From: Desulfobacula toluolica Tol2
Lineage (GTDB): Bacteria; Desulfobacterota; Desulfobacteria; Desulfobacterales; Desulfobacteraceae
Reading direction: 5' to 3'
Length of the DNA stretch: 64,000 bases
Assembly (NCBI RefSeq): GCF_000307105.1
Contig: NC_018645.1
Span: forward strand, 1,376,578-1,440,577
Below, piece by piece: positions 26,909-36,655 of this stretch (positions are counted from its first letter, which is position 1; each line of letters begins with the position of its first letter). A program made the position numbers and the translations under genes. The notes under the pieces were generated by a model. That model was not told the DNA's origin, did not search any database, and was given only the letters and a program-made list of their open reading frames with translations.

Positions 26909-28240
26909 ATGAAATACAGTTTCAAAGAACTGTTTGATCTATCTAAAATGCAAAAGTTAATCAATGAATTTTCCAGGTTCACCTCAATCTCTTTGAGTAT
27001 CATCAGTATGGATGGAGACGTTCTAATCTGTTCGGGATGGCAAAGGATATGTTCGCAATTTCATATGCAAGATCCACAGGCCAGAAAAGAATGTTTAAAA
27101 AGCAATACAAAGATCAGGAGAGAATTTAAGAAGGGAGTTCCTTTTGTTATTTACAATTGTCCGCATGGTTTGGTTGATGCATCGTTTCCAATTGTCATAG
27201 CAGGGAAACATCTTGCCAGTCTGGTTTCAGGTCAGATTTTTCTGGAACCGCCAGATAAAGCCAAAGAAAAACTCTTCAAAGAGCAGGCACGAAAATTTGG
27301 TTTTGATGAGGCATTGTATCTTAAACTGTTTAGTGAAATTCCGGTTTTTACAGAGGAAAAATTTCGATCTGTTCTTTTGTTTCTTGCACAAATAGTACAA
27401 ATTATAACTCAATTGGGAACTTCCAGATTGAATGTGCTGGAAGCTGAAAAGCGTTTGAAATTGTGTGAAACCAAGTTGAAAAGTTCGTTTAAAGAATCTG
27501 CTGAAGCTCTTCATATAAGCCATTTGGCTTCCCTGGGTGAACTTTCCGCCGGAGTTGTTCATGAGATCAATAATCCGATTGCAGGTATCATCAGCATAGC
27601 AGAAATTCTTGTGGATCAATTCCATAAACTTGGCGGGGATAAAAAAATTCCAGAACGAATTGTCCATGAAGGAGAGCGAATTGCAAATATTGTAAAAAAT
27701 ATGCTTTCCTTTGCAACGGACAAAAAGGATGAACGCAATTTCGTATATATTTATGATATCCTTAAGCTGACACTTGAGCTTGTGGAAAAACAGATCATTA
27801 AGGACGGCATAAAATTGTCTGTGAATATCCTGTCTGATTTGCCCGGAATCAATGCATGCAGTCAGGAGATCCAGCAGGTTTTTTTTAATATTATCAGTAA
27901 TGCACGTTATGCATTAAAGAAAAAATATCCAACCCCCCATGAGAATAAAATTTTTGAAATTAAAGGGAAAGTCATTATAAGTGAAGAAAAAAAATATGTG
28001 CGATTGATATTTTATGACAGAGGGCTTGGAATTCCCAGGGATTTTTTGGATAAAGTGACAGATCCTTTTTTTTCAACCAAACCCAGGGGTGAGGGAACCG
28101 GACTTGGGCTTTCCATAAGTCATGGCATTATCGAAGCCCATGGGGGAAAACTTTTGTTTGAAAGCAAAGAAGGTGAATATACAAAAGTCATGGTAGATCT
28201 TCCAATTCATAAAGTGCCAAATCCAGAAGAAAAATTATGA
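26909..28240 (+). CDS. Sensor histidine kinase with PocR ligand-binding domain
   Basis: This is a 443-residue soluble kinase without membrane segments. Residues 1-165 form a PocR-type sensory domain with its cysteines (CSQF, ARKECLKSN, YNCPHGLVDASFPI). A short coiled linker follows, then HisKA with the phospho-accepting histidine in GVVHEINNP (near 218), and a HATPase domain (DRGLGIPRDF, GEGTGLGLSISHGI). PocR domains bind small metabolites such as diols or other carbon compounds, so the kinase likely senses a cytoplasmic metabolite or redox state. It overlaps the following response regulator by 4 nt (ATGA), so the two form a pair. Its position next to the acetyl-CoA pathway genes suggests carbon-source control, unproven. 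Confidence 0.9.
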   Translation: MKYSFKELFDLSKMQKLINEFSRFTSISLSIISMDGDVLICSGWQRICSQFHMQDPQARKECLKSNTKIRREFKKGVPFVIYNCPHGLVDASFPIVIAGKHLASLVSGQIFLEPPDKAKEKLFKEQARKFGFDEALYLKLFSEIPVFTEEKFRSVLLFLAQIVQIITQLGTSRLNVLEAEKRLKLCETKLKSSFKESAEALHISHLASLGELSAGVVHEINNPIAGIISIAEILVDQFHKLGGDKKIPERIVHEGERIANIVKNMLSFATDKKDERNFVYIYDILKLTLELVEKQIIKDGIKLSVNILSDLPGINACSQEIQQVFFNIISNARYALKKKYPTPHENKIFEIKGKVIISEEKKYVRLIFYDRGLGIPRDFLDKVTDPFFSTKPRGEGTGLGLSISHGIIEAHGGKLLFESKEGEYTKVMVDLPIHKVPNPEEKL

Positions 28241-29958
28241 AATCAAAAATTCTTATAATTGATGATGAAGAAAATATCCGTTTTGGTTTTGAAATGATCC
28301 TGTCTGATCAGGGCTATGATGTGATGACAGCCAAAGATTATGATTCTGCGCTTAAGACTATTTCAGGTATTGAACCTGATTTGATAATTACCGATATCAT
28401 CCTTGGGCGGCTTACGGGAATGGACCTTCTTGTTGAAGTAAAAAAAAGAAAATTGCTCTGTCCTGTTATCATGATAACGGGCGAACCGAACCTTGAGACA
28501 TCAACAGATGCCGTCCGGCTGGGGGCATTTGATTACATTCCCAAACCCATTCGAAAAGAGACTTTGTTGCGCATCGCCGGTATGGGACTTCAACACAAAA
28601 AACTTCTGGACAATAAAAGGCAGTTGAAGTTGGAGAACATAAGGGTCCGCCGGAATATGGAGGCCATATTCAGAAGTTTAAAAGATGGAGTTATCACTGT
28701 TAATAATGATTTGCAGGTGATTGAAGCCAATGAATCCGTAAAAAAAATCTGCAGGTTTTCCATCAAAGAGATTGTTGGAAAAAATTTTGAAAAAATTCAA
28801 ACCGATTGCAGCAGGTCTTGTCTTCCTGTTTTGAAAGAGACGTTGAGAACAAAAAAAAGCATTGGGGAATTTAGAGTTGAATGCAGACATCCCGACCAGC
28901 CCCGTCAAGTCGTTCTTTTGACCAGTTCTTCGCTTAGAAGCCATGCCACGCAGTCTCTTGGTGCTGTCCTGGTTGTCAGAGATATCACAAGGCTTACAAC
29001 CCTTGAGCTTGAGTTAAAAGAACGTAATCAATTTCATGGAATTATCGGGAAAAGCAGCAAGATGCAAAATATTTATAACCTCCTGGAAAATCTTGCAGAT
29101 ACGGATACTACGGTTTTGATTACAGGCGAGACCGGAACAGGCAAGGAACTGGTTGCCCATGCCATTCATTATAACAGCCCACGCAAAGAAAATCCGTTTA
29201 TAAAAGTGAACTGCAGTGTTCTGTCTGAAAATCTTCTGGAAAGCGAATTGTTCGGACATGTTAAAGGTGCCTTTACCGGTGCAGTAAAAAACAGGAAGGG
29301 CCGATTTGAAATGGCGGATCACGGCACTATTTTTTTAGACGAAATTGGTGATATTTCTCCTTTAATTCAGCTTAAACTTTTAAGAGTTCTTCAAGAAAGA
29401 GAGTTTGAGCGTGTTGGGGATTCAATCCCGATAAAAATTGATGTGCGTATCATTGCTGCGACAAATTGTAATCTAAAAGAAAAGATAAAGCTTGGAGAAA
29501 TCAGGGAGGATTTATATTATAGAATCAAGGTTGTGGATATTCCTATTCCTTCGCTGAAAGAGAGGCGAGAAGATATACTTCTTTTGTCGGATTATTTTTT
29601 AGATCGTTTTAACAAGCGTTTTAAAAAACAGCTCAGCGGTTTGTCAAATGAAGTGGTTAATGCATTTATGAATTATGCTTGGCCTGGAAATATAAGAGAA
29701 TTAGAACACGCAATAGAGCATGGGTTTGTTTTATGTCAGGGTAAAACCATGAGATTTGATCATTTGCCTTTGGAAATAAAAACTTGTTTAAGGACTGAAA
29801 AACCGGGGCGTTTGGGACAAGTTGCCGTCAATAAAGAAGATCTGATTCAGGCGTTAAAAAAAACCGGTTGGAACAAATCCAAAGCTGCGCGAATTTTAGG
29901 GGTAGGGCGCAGAACAATTTATCGCAAGATCGAACAATATAAAATTTCAATGCCGTAA
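28237..29958 (+). CDS. Sigma54-dependent response regulator (REC-PAS-AAA+-Fis)
   Basis: This is a 573-residue NtrC-type activator. The receiver domain spans about 1-120 (IDDEEN, phospho-Asp in LIITDIIL near 53, KP near 108). A PAS domain is at about 140-260. The AAA+ domain has Walker A GETGTGKE (near 298) and the sigma54-contacting GAFTGA loop (near 344). A Fis-type helix-turn-helix (NKSKAARILGVGRRTIYRK) closes the protein. It should activate sigma54 promoters after phosphorylation by the PocR kinase. I found no convincing -24/-12 site in the window, so its targets may be elsewhere. Confidence 0.93.
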   Translation: MKSKILIIDDEENIRFGFEMILSDQGYDVMTAKDYDSALKTISGIEPDLIITDIILGRLTGMDLLVEVKKRKLLCPVIMITGEPNLETSTDAVRLGAFDYIPKPIRKETLLRIAGMGLQHKKLLDNKRQLKLENIRVRRNMEAIFRSLKDGVITVNNDLQVIEANESVKKICRFSIKEIVGKNFEKIQTDCSRSCLPVLKETLRTKKSIGEFRVECRHPDQPRQVVLLTSSSLRSHATQSLGAVLVVRDITRLTTLELELKERNQFHGIIGKSSKMQNIYNLLENLADTDTTVLITGETGTGKELVAHAIHYNSPRKENPFIKVNCSVLSENLLESELFGHVKGAFTGAVKNRKGRFEMADHGTIFLDEIGDISPLIQLKLLRVLQEREFERVGDSIPIKIDVRIIAATNCNLKEKIKLGEIREDLYYRIKVVDIPIPSLKERREDILLLSDYFLDRFNKRFKKQLSGLSNEVVNAFMNYAWPGNIRELEHAIEHGFVLCQGKTMRFDHLPLEIKTCLRTEKPGRLGQVAVNKEDLIQALKKTGWNKSKAARILGVGRRTIYRKIEQYKISMP

Positions 29959-29969
29959 ATAAATGTGTC

Positions 29970-30002
29970 TGGCACAAGTATGTACGGCACACTTGTGTGC
30001 CA
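29970..30002 (+). terminator. Imperfect hairpin after the response regulator
   Basis: TGGCACAAGT pairs with ACTTGTGTGCCA through a 2-nt bulge, 12 nt past the stop, and outer bases extend the pairing. No U-tract follows, so it may be a weak terminator or an mRNA-end structure. Confidence 0.4.
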
Positions 30003-30164
30003 CGCACACCTTCTTTGCTCTTCTTTGTCTTTTGTTTTGAAAAAAAATCTTAGCTTAACATATTGATATCGTAATGAAATTAATTGTATTTCACCCATCA
30101 TGTCTGGGTGGCATGCAAATTGATATAAAATCCCCCGGTTTTATAAAATTTACGGAACGCCAAT

Positions 30165-30290
30165 ATGGTCGAAATACTTTTAGCCGATGATAAAAAAATT
30201 ATCTTTCGGTTTTTTTTACCATGATAATTGCGGACACAGGGTTTTCAGTTGTATAGCCGGGATATTTGATGGTCTAAAAGACAAGTCGTT
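30165..30290 (+). pseudogene. Possible decayed response-regulator (receiver) fragment
   Basis: ATG at 30165 reads [19 protein letters not shown] and stops. A frame beginning at the overlapping ATG then reads [11 protein letters not shown] and stops, and a third frame gives AGIFDGLK. Placed end to end these match the first 40 residues of a receiver domain (LLADDxxxIR..., L...GFxVxxAxDGxxAL). This looks like the frameshifted start of a lost CheY-like gene just upstream of the chemoreceptor. The fragment is short, so chance is not excluded. Apart from this and the hairpin, the 29959-30366 gap is empty. Confidence 0.35.
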
Positions 30291-30366
30291 TTGTTCAAGT
30301 TATAAAATTTTTGATTTTTACAGTGCATTAACCATAATTGAATTTAAATCAAATAGGAGATTGGGG

Positions 30367-32277
30367 ATGTTTAAAAAAATGAAGCTTGGTACGAAAATTT
30401 TTTCAGGGTTTGCGTTGGTACTTGTTTTTCTTTGTATAGTTACTTTTATTGGTTCTAAAAGTCTGTCAGGCGTTGTTGACAGGGTGGAAAAAGCCGATGA
30501 TGTGAATCGCATAGTTAAAACTATTTTAGAAACACGACAACAGGAAAAGAATTATATTATCCGTGGGGGTGACACCTATATAAGCAAAGTTGAGGCCGAC
30601 ATAAAAAAGTTGCTTGAACAGGCCGCAGAAGCGAAAAATAAATTTACTCAGAACATCGACAAGGCCAATATAGATAAGGTGATTGAAAAAGCAACTGCTT
30701 ATACCAGGGCCTTTAAAGAATATGTTGAACTGGATCATCAAAAGGATAAGGCCATGGAAGAAATGCGGTCCAGAGCAAGGGAAGTTCTGGCACAGAGTGA
30801 GGCCATCCGGGCAGATCAGAAGCAACAGCTGGCTGTAATAATGGACAACGGTGCTGATAATGATCGTATCAACGACAAACTTGAAAAGGCGGATGATGCC
30901 AATAGAATCATCAAATGGTTTATGGATGCTCGTAAAAACGAGAAGGAATTCATCATATCCAAGGGAGAAAATAAATGGCGAAAAAATGTTGAAACCGACT
31001 TGGCAAAGATTTTGGCCTTGTCAACGGATCTGAAATCACGGTTTAAGTTCAACAAAAACATTGAACAGATAAATGCGGTTATTGCAGGCATCCATGCCTA
31101 TGATAAGGCGTTTGATGATTTTGAACAGCTTATGAAGACACAGGAAGCCGCTGATGCTGATATGGTCGCAGCCGCAAGGAGTGTCAATGTGATCTGCACG
31201 GCAGCAAGGGCGGATCAAAAGGCAAAAATGGAACATCAGATTTCAACTGCAAATCATATCATCCTCATGGCAACCTTTATTGCTATTTTTTTGGGTATTT
31301 TATTTGCATTTATCATTACAAGGGCCATTACCAAGCCTTTGAGCATAGTGATTCAGGGTCTGGGCGAAGGAGCCAACCAGGTTGCTTCAGCCTCAGGTCA
31401 GGTATCTTCCGCCAGTCAGTCTCTGGCTGAAGGTTCTTCACAGCAGGCAGCTTCAATAGAAGAGACCTCGTCTTCCATGGAGGAAATGTCTTCAATGACA
31501 AATAAAAATGCTGAAAATGCCAAAGAAGCCCAGAATAAAATGGCTCAAGCCCGCGAGATCGTGGGGAAAGTCAATAGCAATCTGGAAGAGCTGTTTAGCG
31601 CTATTAAGGAGATCAAAACGTCCAGTGATGAAACCGGCAAAATTGTTAAGACCATTGATGAAATTGCGTTTCAAACCAATTTGCTTGCCTTGAACGCGGC
31701 GGTTGAGGCGGCCCGGGCAGGAGAGGCAGGCGCAGGTTTCGCAGTTGTAGCCGATGAAGTCAGGAGTCTTGCCATGCGTGCTGCAGATGCAGCAAAAAAT
31801 ACAACTGAGTTGATTGACAGTACGGTTGCAGCAGTCACAAAAGGCGATAACCTCACAATTAAAACCCAGGAAGCGTTTAAGATTAATATTGAAATTGCAA
31901 TGGCCATAGGAGAGCTTATTGATGAAATTTCAGGAGCATCAAGTGAACAAGCTATTGGTATTGAGCAGGTTAATATTGCCGTTGCCGAGATGGATAAGGT
32001 TGTTCAACAGAATGCTGCCAATGCTGAAGAATCTGCTTCAGCGTCAGAAGAGCTGAATGCCCAGGCAGAACAACTAAAAGATTATGTGGGTGATCTGACA
32101 TCTCTTGTAACAGGTGAAATTAAACAAAAACACACACATTCTCCCGTCTGTATAAAATCCATACCGGTCAACCTTAAAACGGAAAGGGATTCCAGAACCA
32201 GGATGCTGCCTAAACCTAAAAATGAAATAAGGCCTGATCAAGTTATTTTATTTGATGAGAATTTTAAAGATTTTTAA
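30367..32277 (+). CDS. Methyl-accepting chemotaxis protein
   Basis: This is a 636-residue chemoreceptor. TM1 is at about 13-31. The periplasmic sensor (about 35-295) is all-helical with a duplicated pattern ([21 protein letters not shown] and later [21 protein letters not shown]), as in helical-bimodular sensor domains. TM2 is at about 297-320. The signalling domain has the hairpin tip [21 protein letters not shown]. The start at 30367 is chosen because AGGAGA lies 7 nt before it; the frame is open from 30187, but that part looks like a receiver remnant. It couples an unknown ligand to CheA. No other che gene is present. Confidence 0.92.
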   Translation: MFKKMKLGTKIFSGFALVLVFLCIVTFIGSKSLSGVVDRVEKADDVNRIVKTILETRQQEKNYIIRGGDTYISKVEADIKKLLEQAAEAKNKFTQNIDKANIDKVIEKATAYTRAFKEYVELDHQKDKAMEEMRSRAREVLAQSEAIRADQKQQLAVIMDNGADNDRINDKLEKADDANRIIKWFMDARKNEKEFIISKGENKWRKNVETDLAKILALSTDLKSRFKFNKNIEQINAVIAGIHAYDKAFDDFEQLMKTQEAADADMVAAARSVNVICTAARADQKAKMEHQISTANHIILMATFIAIFLGILFAFIITRAITKPLSIVIQGLGEGANQVASASGQVSSASQSLAEGSSQQAASIEETSSSMEEMSSMTNKNAENAKEAQNKMAQAREIVGKVNSNLEELFSAIKEIKTSSDETGKIVKTIDEIAFQTNLLALNAAVEAARAGEAGAGFAVVADEVRSLAMRAADAAKNTTELIDSTVAAVTKGDNLTIKTQEAFKINIEIAMAIGELIDEISGASSEQAIGIEQVNIAVAEMDKVVQQNAANAEESASASEELNAQAEQLKDYVGDLTSLVTGEIKQKHTHSPVCIKSIPVNLKTERDSRTRMLPKPKNEIRPDQVILFDENFKDF

Positions 32278-32360
32278 TATTTGATTTTCCGGTACTGGGT
32301 ATTTTGCTTTGTCTGCCCTGTTTCTCTATTCCTGCTTTGCATTTCAAATGTGAATAATTT

Positions 32361-32440
32361 TCACGGGCAGACCTGGTCTTTCACCCATGTTTGCCCACAA
32401 CAAATATTTAAAGTTTCTGTATGAATTTTTGAAGACTTTC
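32361..32440 (+). repeat. Dispersed intergenic repeat, copy D
   Basis: It runs from CACGGGCAGACCTGGTCTTT through TTTGCCCACAACAAATAT to TTTTTGAAGACTTT. It is the best match to copy A and lies 84 nt past the chemoreceptor stop. Its GGGCAGAC can pair with GTCTGCCC at about 32311-32318. The remaining 32278-32606 gap shows no gene. Confidence 0.7.
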
Positions 32441-32606
32441 AGATAAAAAAACTGCTTGTGATTACATTGCTGTATGAAAGCTTAACATTGCCGATAATTA
32501 TTTATTAGATGATACTATGGACAGATAAGTTCTTTGTTTTATGTTAAGGGCGTTATGAAAGTTTTATAAATATAAATTTTTATTGATAGAATTATCTGGG
32601 GGGAGT

Positions 32607-34733
32607 ATGGACAGGCTGGACGCAATTTTCGCACCTGAAACCATAGCGGTTATTGGGGCGTCAACACAAAAAGGCAAAGTAGGTCACGATATCTTTGCCA
32701 ATATTTTATCCGGAGGGTTTAAGGGAACGCTCTATCCTGTTAATCCAAAAGCAAAATCGGTTTTAAGTGTAAAATGCTATACGCGTATTGCAAGCATTCC
32801 AGATCCCATTGATCTGGCAATGATTATTCTTCCTCCAAAAGCTGCTTTGCCTGCTGTAGCAGATTGTATTGCAAAAGGGGTTAAAGGGATTGTAATTGTA
32901 TCTGCCGGGTTTAAGGAAGTGGGAGGAGAAGGTGCCAGGATTGAAAAAGAAATTAAAGCCTTGTGTGCCAACGCAAAAGTAAGACTGGTGGGACCCAATT
33001 GTCTGGGAGTGATCAATCCTTCTCCCAAAGTGTCGTTGAATGCCAGTTTTTCAGCACGCATGCCCAAGCCCGGAAATGTTTCTTTTATTTCTCAAAGCGG
33101 TGCGCTCTGCACTGCCGTGCTTGACTATGCAGCAGATAAAGGATTTGGTTTTTCAAAATTTATTTCAATTGGAAACAAGGCAGATGTGGATGAGCTGGAT
33201 TTATTAAGATATTATTATAATGATCCTGACACGGATGTGGTGATGATATACATGGAAGAACTCTCTAGGAGCGCTGAAGAATTTATTTCAGAAGTCAGAC
33301 AGATGACTTCTGGAAGCAATCCTACCCATGTGATTGCCATTAAATCAGGTTCCTCTGATGCAGGTGCAAGGGCTGCTGCGTCACATACCGGAGCCCTTGC
33401 CGGTTCTGACGCTTTGTATGATGCAATTTTCAGCATGTCCGGAATTTTGCGGTGTGCGACGGTGAATCAATTGTTTGATTATGCCCAGGCCTTTGCCGCA
33501 AACAAGTATCCAACAGGAGACAAAATTGCCATTATCACCAATGCCGGTGGACCCGGCATTATTGCGACAGACATGAGTGAACAGTCTGGTTTGAAATTGG
33601 CCACATTTTCTGATGAGACCGTTAAAGAATTGAAAAAATATCTGCCGTCCACAGCCAATTTTCATAACCCGGTGGATGTGATCGGTGATGCCGCAAAAGA
33701 TCGGTATGAAAATACACTGGCTACTGTATTAAGTGATCGCGGAGTAGACGCTGCCTTGATCATTTTAACCCCGCAATCCATGACCGATGCCATTGGCACG
33801 GCCGAGGCTATTGTGAAGATTGCCAGGAACAGCATTAAACCTATTGTCTGCTCGTTCATGGGCGTTGTTGATGTATCTGATGGCGTCAAGCTTTTGCAGA
33901 AACATAAAATTCCCGTTTACCAGTTTCCGGAGAGTGCTGCCAGGTCTTTGGGTGCGCTCAGGGAAGGAATGAAGTGGATTTTCAGAAAAATTTTGCCACA
34001 ATATGATCTGGTTTATGATACCGCTAAAGCAAAGCAGATCATTGAAAAATATGTGCAGGAAGGTAGGCTGGTTTTAGGTGAACTGGACGGAAATGAGATT
34101 CTTAAGTGTTATGGATTCAACACATTGCCAATGGAATTGTCTAAAAATAAAACAGAGGCCTGCACAATTGCAGACACACTCGGATACCCGGTTGTCATGA
34201 AGATTGTCTCTCCTGATATTCTTCACAAAACAGATGCCGGTGGTGTTGTGGTGGGGCTTGAAGACAGTGAGAGCGTTGCAGAAGCTTTTGAAACCATCAT
34301 GGAAAAAGCCCGGGATTATAATCCTGATGCCGTGATAGAAGGTGTTCTGATTCAGAAGCTGGCCCCAAAAGGCAAGGAAGTTATTTTGGGATTGTCAAAA
34401 GATCCGGTTTTCGGACATGCTGTTATGTTTGGACTGGGGGGGATTTTTGTTGAAGTTTATAAGGATGTTGTATTCCGCTTGTCTCCCATGGGCAGAAACA
34501 CAGCAAGGAGAATGGTTAAGGCGATAAAAGGATATCCGATTCTTGAGGGGTTGCGGGGTGAGAAGCCGTCGGATATTGAAATTCTGGAAAAACATATTGT
34601 TTCTTTAAAAGCTATGGCTGATAATCATCCCATGATAAAAGAACTGGATATTAATCCCCTGTTTGTACACGAGGAGGGCAAGGGCACAACGGTTGCCGAT
34701 ATTATTATCCGGCTGGAAAATCAGGAGAACTGA
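32607..34733 (+). CDS. Acetate--CoA ligase (ADP-forming), fused alpha-beta subunits
   Basis: This is a 708-residue protein. The N-terminal CoA-binding Rossmann domain (ETIAVIGASTQKGKVG, near 9) and succinyl-CoA-ligase-like domains include the phospho-histidine region SHTGALAGSD (near 257). The C-terminal ATP-grasp domain starts about 480 and contains VVMKIVSPDILHKTDAGGV. It interconverts acetyl-CoA, ADP and phosphate with acetate, CoA and ATP, or acts on other acyl-CoAs. Beside the Wood-Ljungdahl genes it could conserve energy from acetyl-CoA or activate acetate. The ATG at 32607 follows GGGGGGAG; a TTG at 32583 is an alternative. Confidence 0.9.
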   Translation: MDRLDAIFAPETIAVIGASTQKGKVGHDIFANILSGGFKGTLYPVNPKAKSVLSVKCYTRIASIPDPIDLAMIILPPKAALPAVADCIAKGVKGIVIVSAGFKEVGGEGARIEKEIKALCANAKVRLVGPNCLGVINPSPKVSLNASFSARMPKPGNVSFISQSGALCTAVLDYAADKGFGFSKFISIGNKADVDELDLLRYYYNDPDTDVVMIYMEELSRSAEEFISEVRQMTSGSNPTHVIAIKSGSSDAGARAAASHTGALAGSDALYDAIFSMSGILRCATVNQLFDYAQAFAANKYPTGDKIAIITNAGGPGIIATDMSEQSGLKLATFSDETVKELKKYLPSTANFHNPVDVIGDAAKDRYENTLATVLSDRGVDAALIILTPQSMTDAIGTAEAIVKIARNSIKPIVCSFMGVVDVSDGVKLLQKHKIPVYQFPESAARSLGALREGMKWIFRKILPQYDLVYDTAKAKQIIEKYVQEGRLVLGELDGNEILKCYGFNTLPMELSKNKTEACTIADTLGYPVVMKIVSPDILHKTDAGGVVVGLEDSESVAEAFETIMEKARDYNPDAVIEGVLIQKLAPKGKEVILGLSKDPVFGHAVMFGLGGIFVEVYKDVVFRLSPMGRNTARRMVKAIKGYPILEGLRGEKPSDIEILEKHIVSLKAMADNHPMIKELDINPLFVHEEGKGTTVADIIIRLENQEN

Positions 34734-35302
34734 TTATTTTTTTATATCCGGTTATTAAAAAGGTGCCTGAAGACATTCAGGTGTTGAAAAGAAAAAATAA
34801 AGTGGCTGCCTTGAGCCGGTTTGCCATGGAAAGCGCCAAAGCCTCTGCCCTTAAATCAACATTTTTAATAGACAGGTTTATTAAAGATGATCTGGGGGTG
34901 CCTGAACCATCAAATGGTTGTTTCTGGTCTGTCAGCCATAAGCCGGATTTTGTAGCAGGGGTTGTTTCAATTGAAAAAATCGGCATTGATGTGGAACAGA
35001 TTAAAGATGTTTCTGAAGCATTATTTAAAAAAATTGTTGATCCTGATGAAGCTGGATGTTTTAGAGGTCAGGATAAAAAGATTATTTTCTTTCGGGTATT
35101 TACAGCAAAAGAAGCAGTATTAAAGAAAACAACAGACGGGCTTAAAGGGATGTCAAAAGTAAAAATAAAAAAGGTTCATGATGATAACAATATTATTCTT
35201 GAATATTTAAATACAAATTATTTAGTTGAAAATTTTTATTTTGACGGTTACCTTGCATCCGTTACAAAGGATCGTTTTGATGTCCAATGGGCATTGGAAT
35301 AA
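34733..35302 (+). CDS. 4'-phosphopantetheinyl transferase superfamily protein
   Basis: This protein activates carrier proteins by transferring phosphopantetheine from CoA. It has the family motifs FWSVSHKPDFVAGVVS, IGIDVEQI (Mg-binding Asp-x-Glu) and FTAKEAVLKK. The first standard start is GTG at 34763, but it has no Shine-Dalgarno and cuts off a family-like N-terminus (FLYPVIKKVPEDI). AGGAG at 34723-34727 is ideally placed for ATT at 34733 or 34736, overlapping the stop of the CoA ligase gene. I give the longer form (189 residues); the shorter has 179. An ATT start would be rare. Confidence 0.8.
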   Translation: MIFLYPVIKKVPEDIQVLKRKNKVAALSRFAMESAKASALKSTFLIDRFIKDDLGVPEPSNGCFWSVSHKPDFVAGVVSIEKIGIDVEQIKDVSEALFKKIVDPDEAGCFRGQDKKIIFFRVFTAKEAVLKKTTDGLKGMSKVKIKKVHDDNNIILEYLNTNYLVENFYFDGYLASVTKDRFDVQWALE

Positions 35303-35326
35303 GAAATTTATTCAAGGAGAAAGAAA

Positions 35327-35629
35327 ATGGCCAAAGGAAACGGTTTCACAATGAGCAATGATTCTTCAGGCACCAAAGTCTCATTGCCGAAAGTTGATTT
35401 TTCAAGCTTTATCATGTCTTTATATTCATCAGGACTTGTTCAACTTGGCAAGGTTGAGGATCCTTCAACAGGAAAAAAATCCGTTAATTTTGACCTTGCA
35501 AGGCAAACAATAGATATGATTGCCATGCTGGAAGAAAAAACCAAGGGCAATTTAACCGAGGAAGAAAACAACCTGCTCAAGGCACTGCTTGTTGAGATCA
35601 GGATGGCATTTGTCGAGGCAAAAACTTGA
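35327..35629 (+). CDS. DUF1844 family protein
   Basis: This 100-residue soluble protein belongs to the small DUF1844 family: VDFSSFIMSLYSSGLVQLG, then a helical ARQTIDMIAMLEEKTKGNLTEEE segment. The function is unknown. It commonly neighbours ispE-type housekeeping genes in deltaproteobacteria (general knowledge). CAAGGAG stands 8 nt before the ATG. Its stop overlaps the TTG start of ispE. Confidence 0.88.
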   Translation: MAKGNGFTMSNDSSGTKVSLPKVDFSSFIMSLYSSGLVQLGKVEDPSTGKKSVNFDLARQTIDMIAMLEEKTKGNLTEEENNLLKALLVEIRMAFVEAKT

Positions 35630-36504
35630 GACAAAAGTATAAATCCTTTGCAAAGATAAACCTGTTTTTATATGTCACTTCCAGGCGTAAGGATGGATAC
35701 CATAATCTTTATTCATTGATGACACAGATAGATCTGTGTGATGATATTTGTATTGATTTTTCACAAAGAACGATGTCGATTTCCTGTGATCATCCGGGTG
35801 TTCCGGCAGATGAATCAAACATTGCTTTTAGAGCAGCCAGGGTTTTTTATCATCAGTTGAAAATGAATGGGCGTGAAGAAAAAAATGGTCTGTCCATTGA
35901 AATTGTAAAAAAAATTCCCCCGGGCGGAGGGCTGGGCGGAGGAAGCAGCAATGCGGCAACTGTATTAACTGCTTTGAACACACATTTTAAGGCACCGTTT
36001 TCAAAAAAAGAATTGATGAAAATAGGTCTTAGTCTGGGTGCTGATGTCCCTTTTTTTATTTTTGGAAGACCGGCAATTGCCAAAGGTGTTGGGGAAAAAC
36101 TTGAGAAAGCGCCAAATCTTAAATCCTGCTATATTGTATTATGTGATCCAGGGGTAGCTGCCTCAACAGCCAGGGTATATAAAAATATTGATTTTAATTT
36201 GACATCAGAACAAAAATATACTATAAATCCTGGTCTGAATGTGCCGTTACGGGGACAGGGATTTGATTTAAGGGGGCGGATGCACAATGATCTTGAAGAA
36301 TCAGCGTGTCGTTTGTATCCCGAGATCAAGGAAACAAAAGAGGAGATGGAGTTGTTGTTGCAACAAAGGGTGTGTATGACTGGAAGCGGCTCATCTCTTT
36401 TTGCTCTTTTTTCAGAGCGTACAGCTGCAAAAAAAGGCTGTGAAATGCTTTTGGAAAAATGGGCTGGCAGTAAAAGAAAAGTGTTTCTTTCCTCGTTTAA
36501 TTAA
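35626..36504 (+). CDS. ispE: 4-diphosphocytidyl-2-C-methyl-D-erythritol kinase
   Basis: This is a 292-residue GHMP kinase of the non-mevalonate isoprenoid pathway. The N-terminal FAKINLFLYV, the ATP-binding PPGGGLGGGSSNAA (near 103-116) and the C-terminal MTGSGSSLFALF are all present. It phosphorylates CDP-ME at the 2-OH. It starts at TTG (35626) inside the stop of the DUF1844 gene (TTGA overlap), with GAGG seven nt upstream; the next in-frame candidates would cut the conserved N-terminus. Confidence 0.94.
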   Translation: MRQKYKSFAKINLFLYVTSRRKDGYHNLYSLMTQIDLCDDICIDFSQRTMSISCDHPGVPADESNIAFRAARVFYHQLKMNGREEKNGLSIEIVKKIPPGGGLGGGSSNAATVLTALNTHFKAPFSKKELMKIGLSLGADVPFFIFGRPAIAKGVGEKLEKAPNLKSCYIVLCDPGVAASTARVYKNIDFNLTSEQKYTINPGLNVPLRGQGFDLRGRMHNDLEESACRLYPEIKETKEEMELLLQQRVCMTGSGSSLFALFSERTAAKKGCEMLLEKWAGSKRKVFLSSFN

Positions 36505-36536
36505 ATTGTAGGTTTTAAGTGCTTAAGTTAGAATAT

Positions 36537-36611
36537 TGGGGCGTCGTCAAGTGGTAAGACACAGGGTTTTGATCCCTGCATTCAGAGGTTCGAGTCCTCT
36601 CGCCCCAGCCA
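36537..36611 (+). tRNA. tRNA-Gln (anticodon TTG)
   Basis: The acceptor arms TGGGGCG (36537-36543) and CGCCCCA (36601-36607) pair fully. The discriminator is G and CCA is encoded at 36609-36611. The anticodon stem CAGGG/CCCTG holds loop TTTTGAT with anticodon TTG at 36569-36571. The T-arm has GGTTCGAGTCC. The cloverleaf is complete. Confidence 0.97.
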
Positions 36612-36655
36612 AATTTGTATAACCAGATACATAACGGGGAAAAAAGAGATTTGAT

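Noticed and set aside
30144-30190. Possible sigma28 flagellar promoter before the chemoreceptor
   Set aside because: GCCGATGA resembles a -10, but no matching TAAA-type -35 stands at the right distance.
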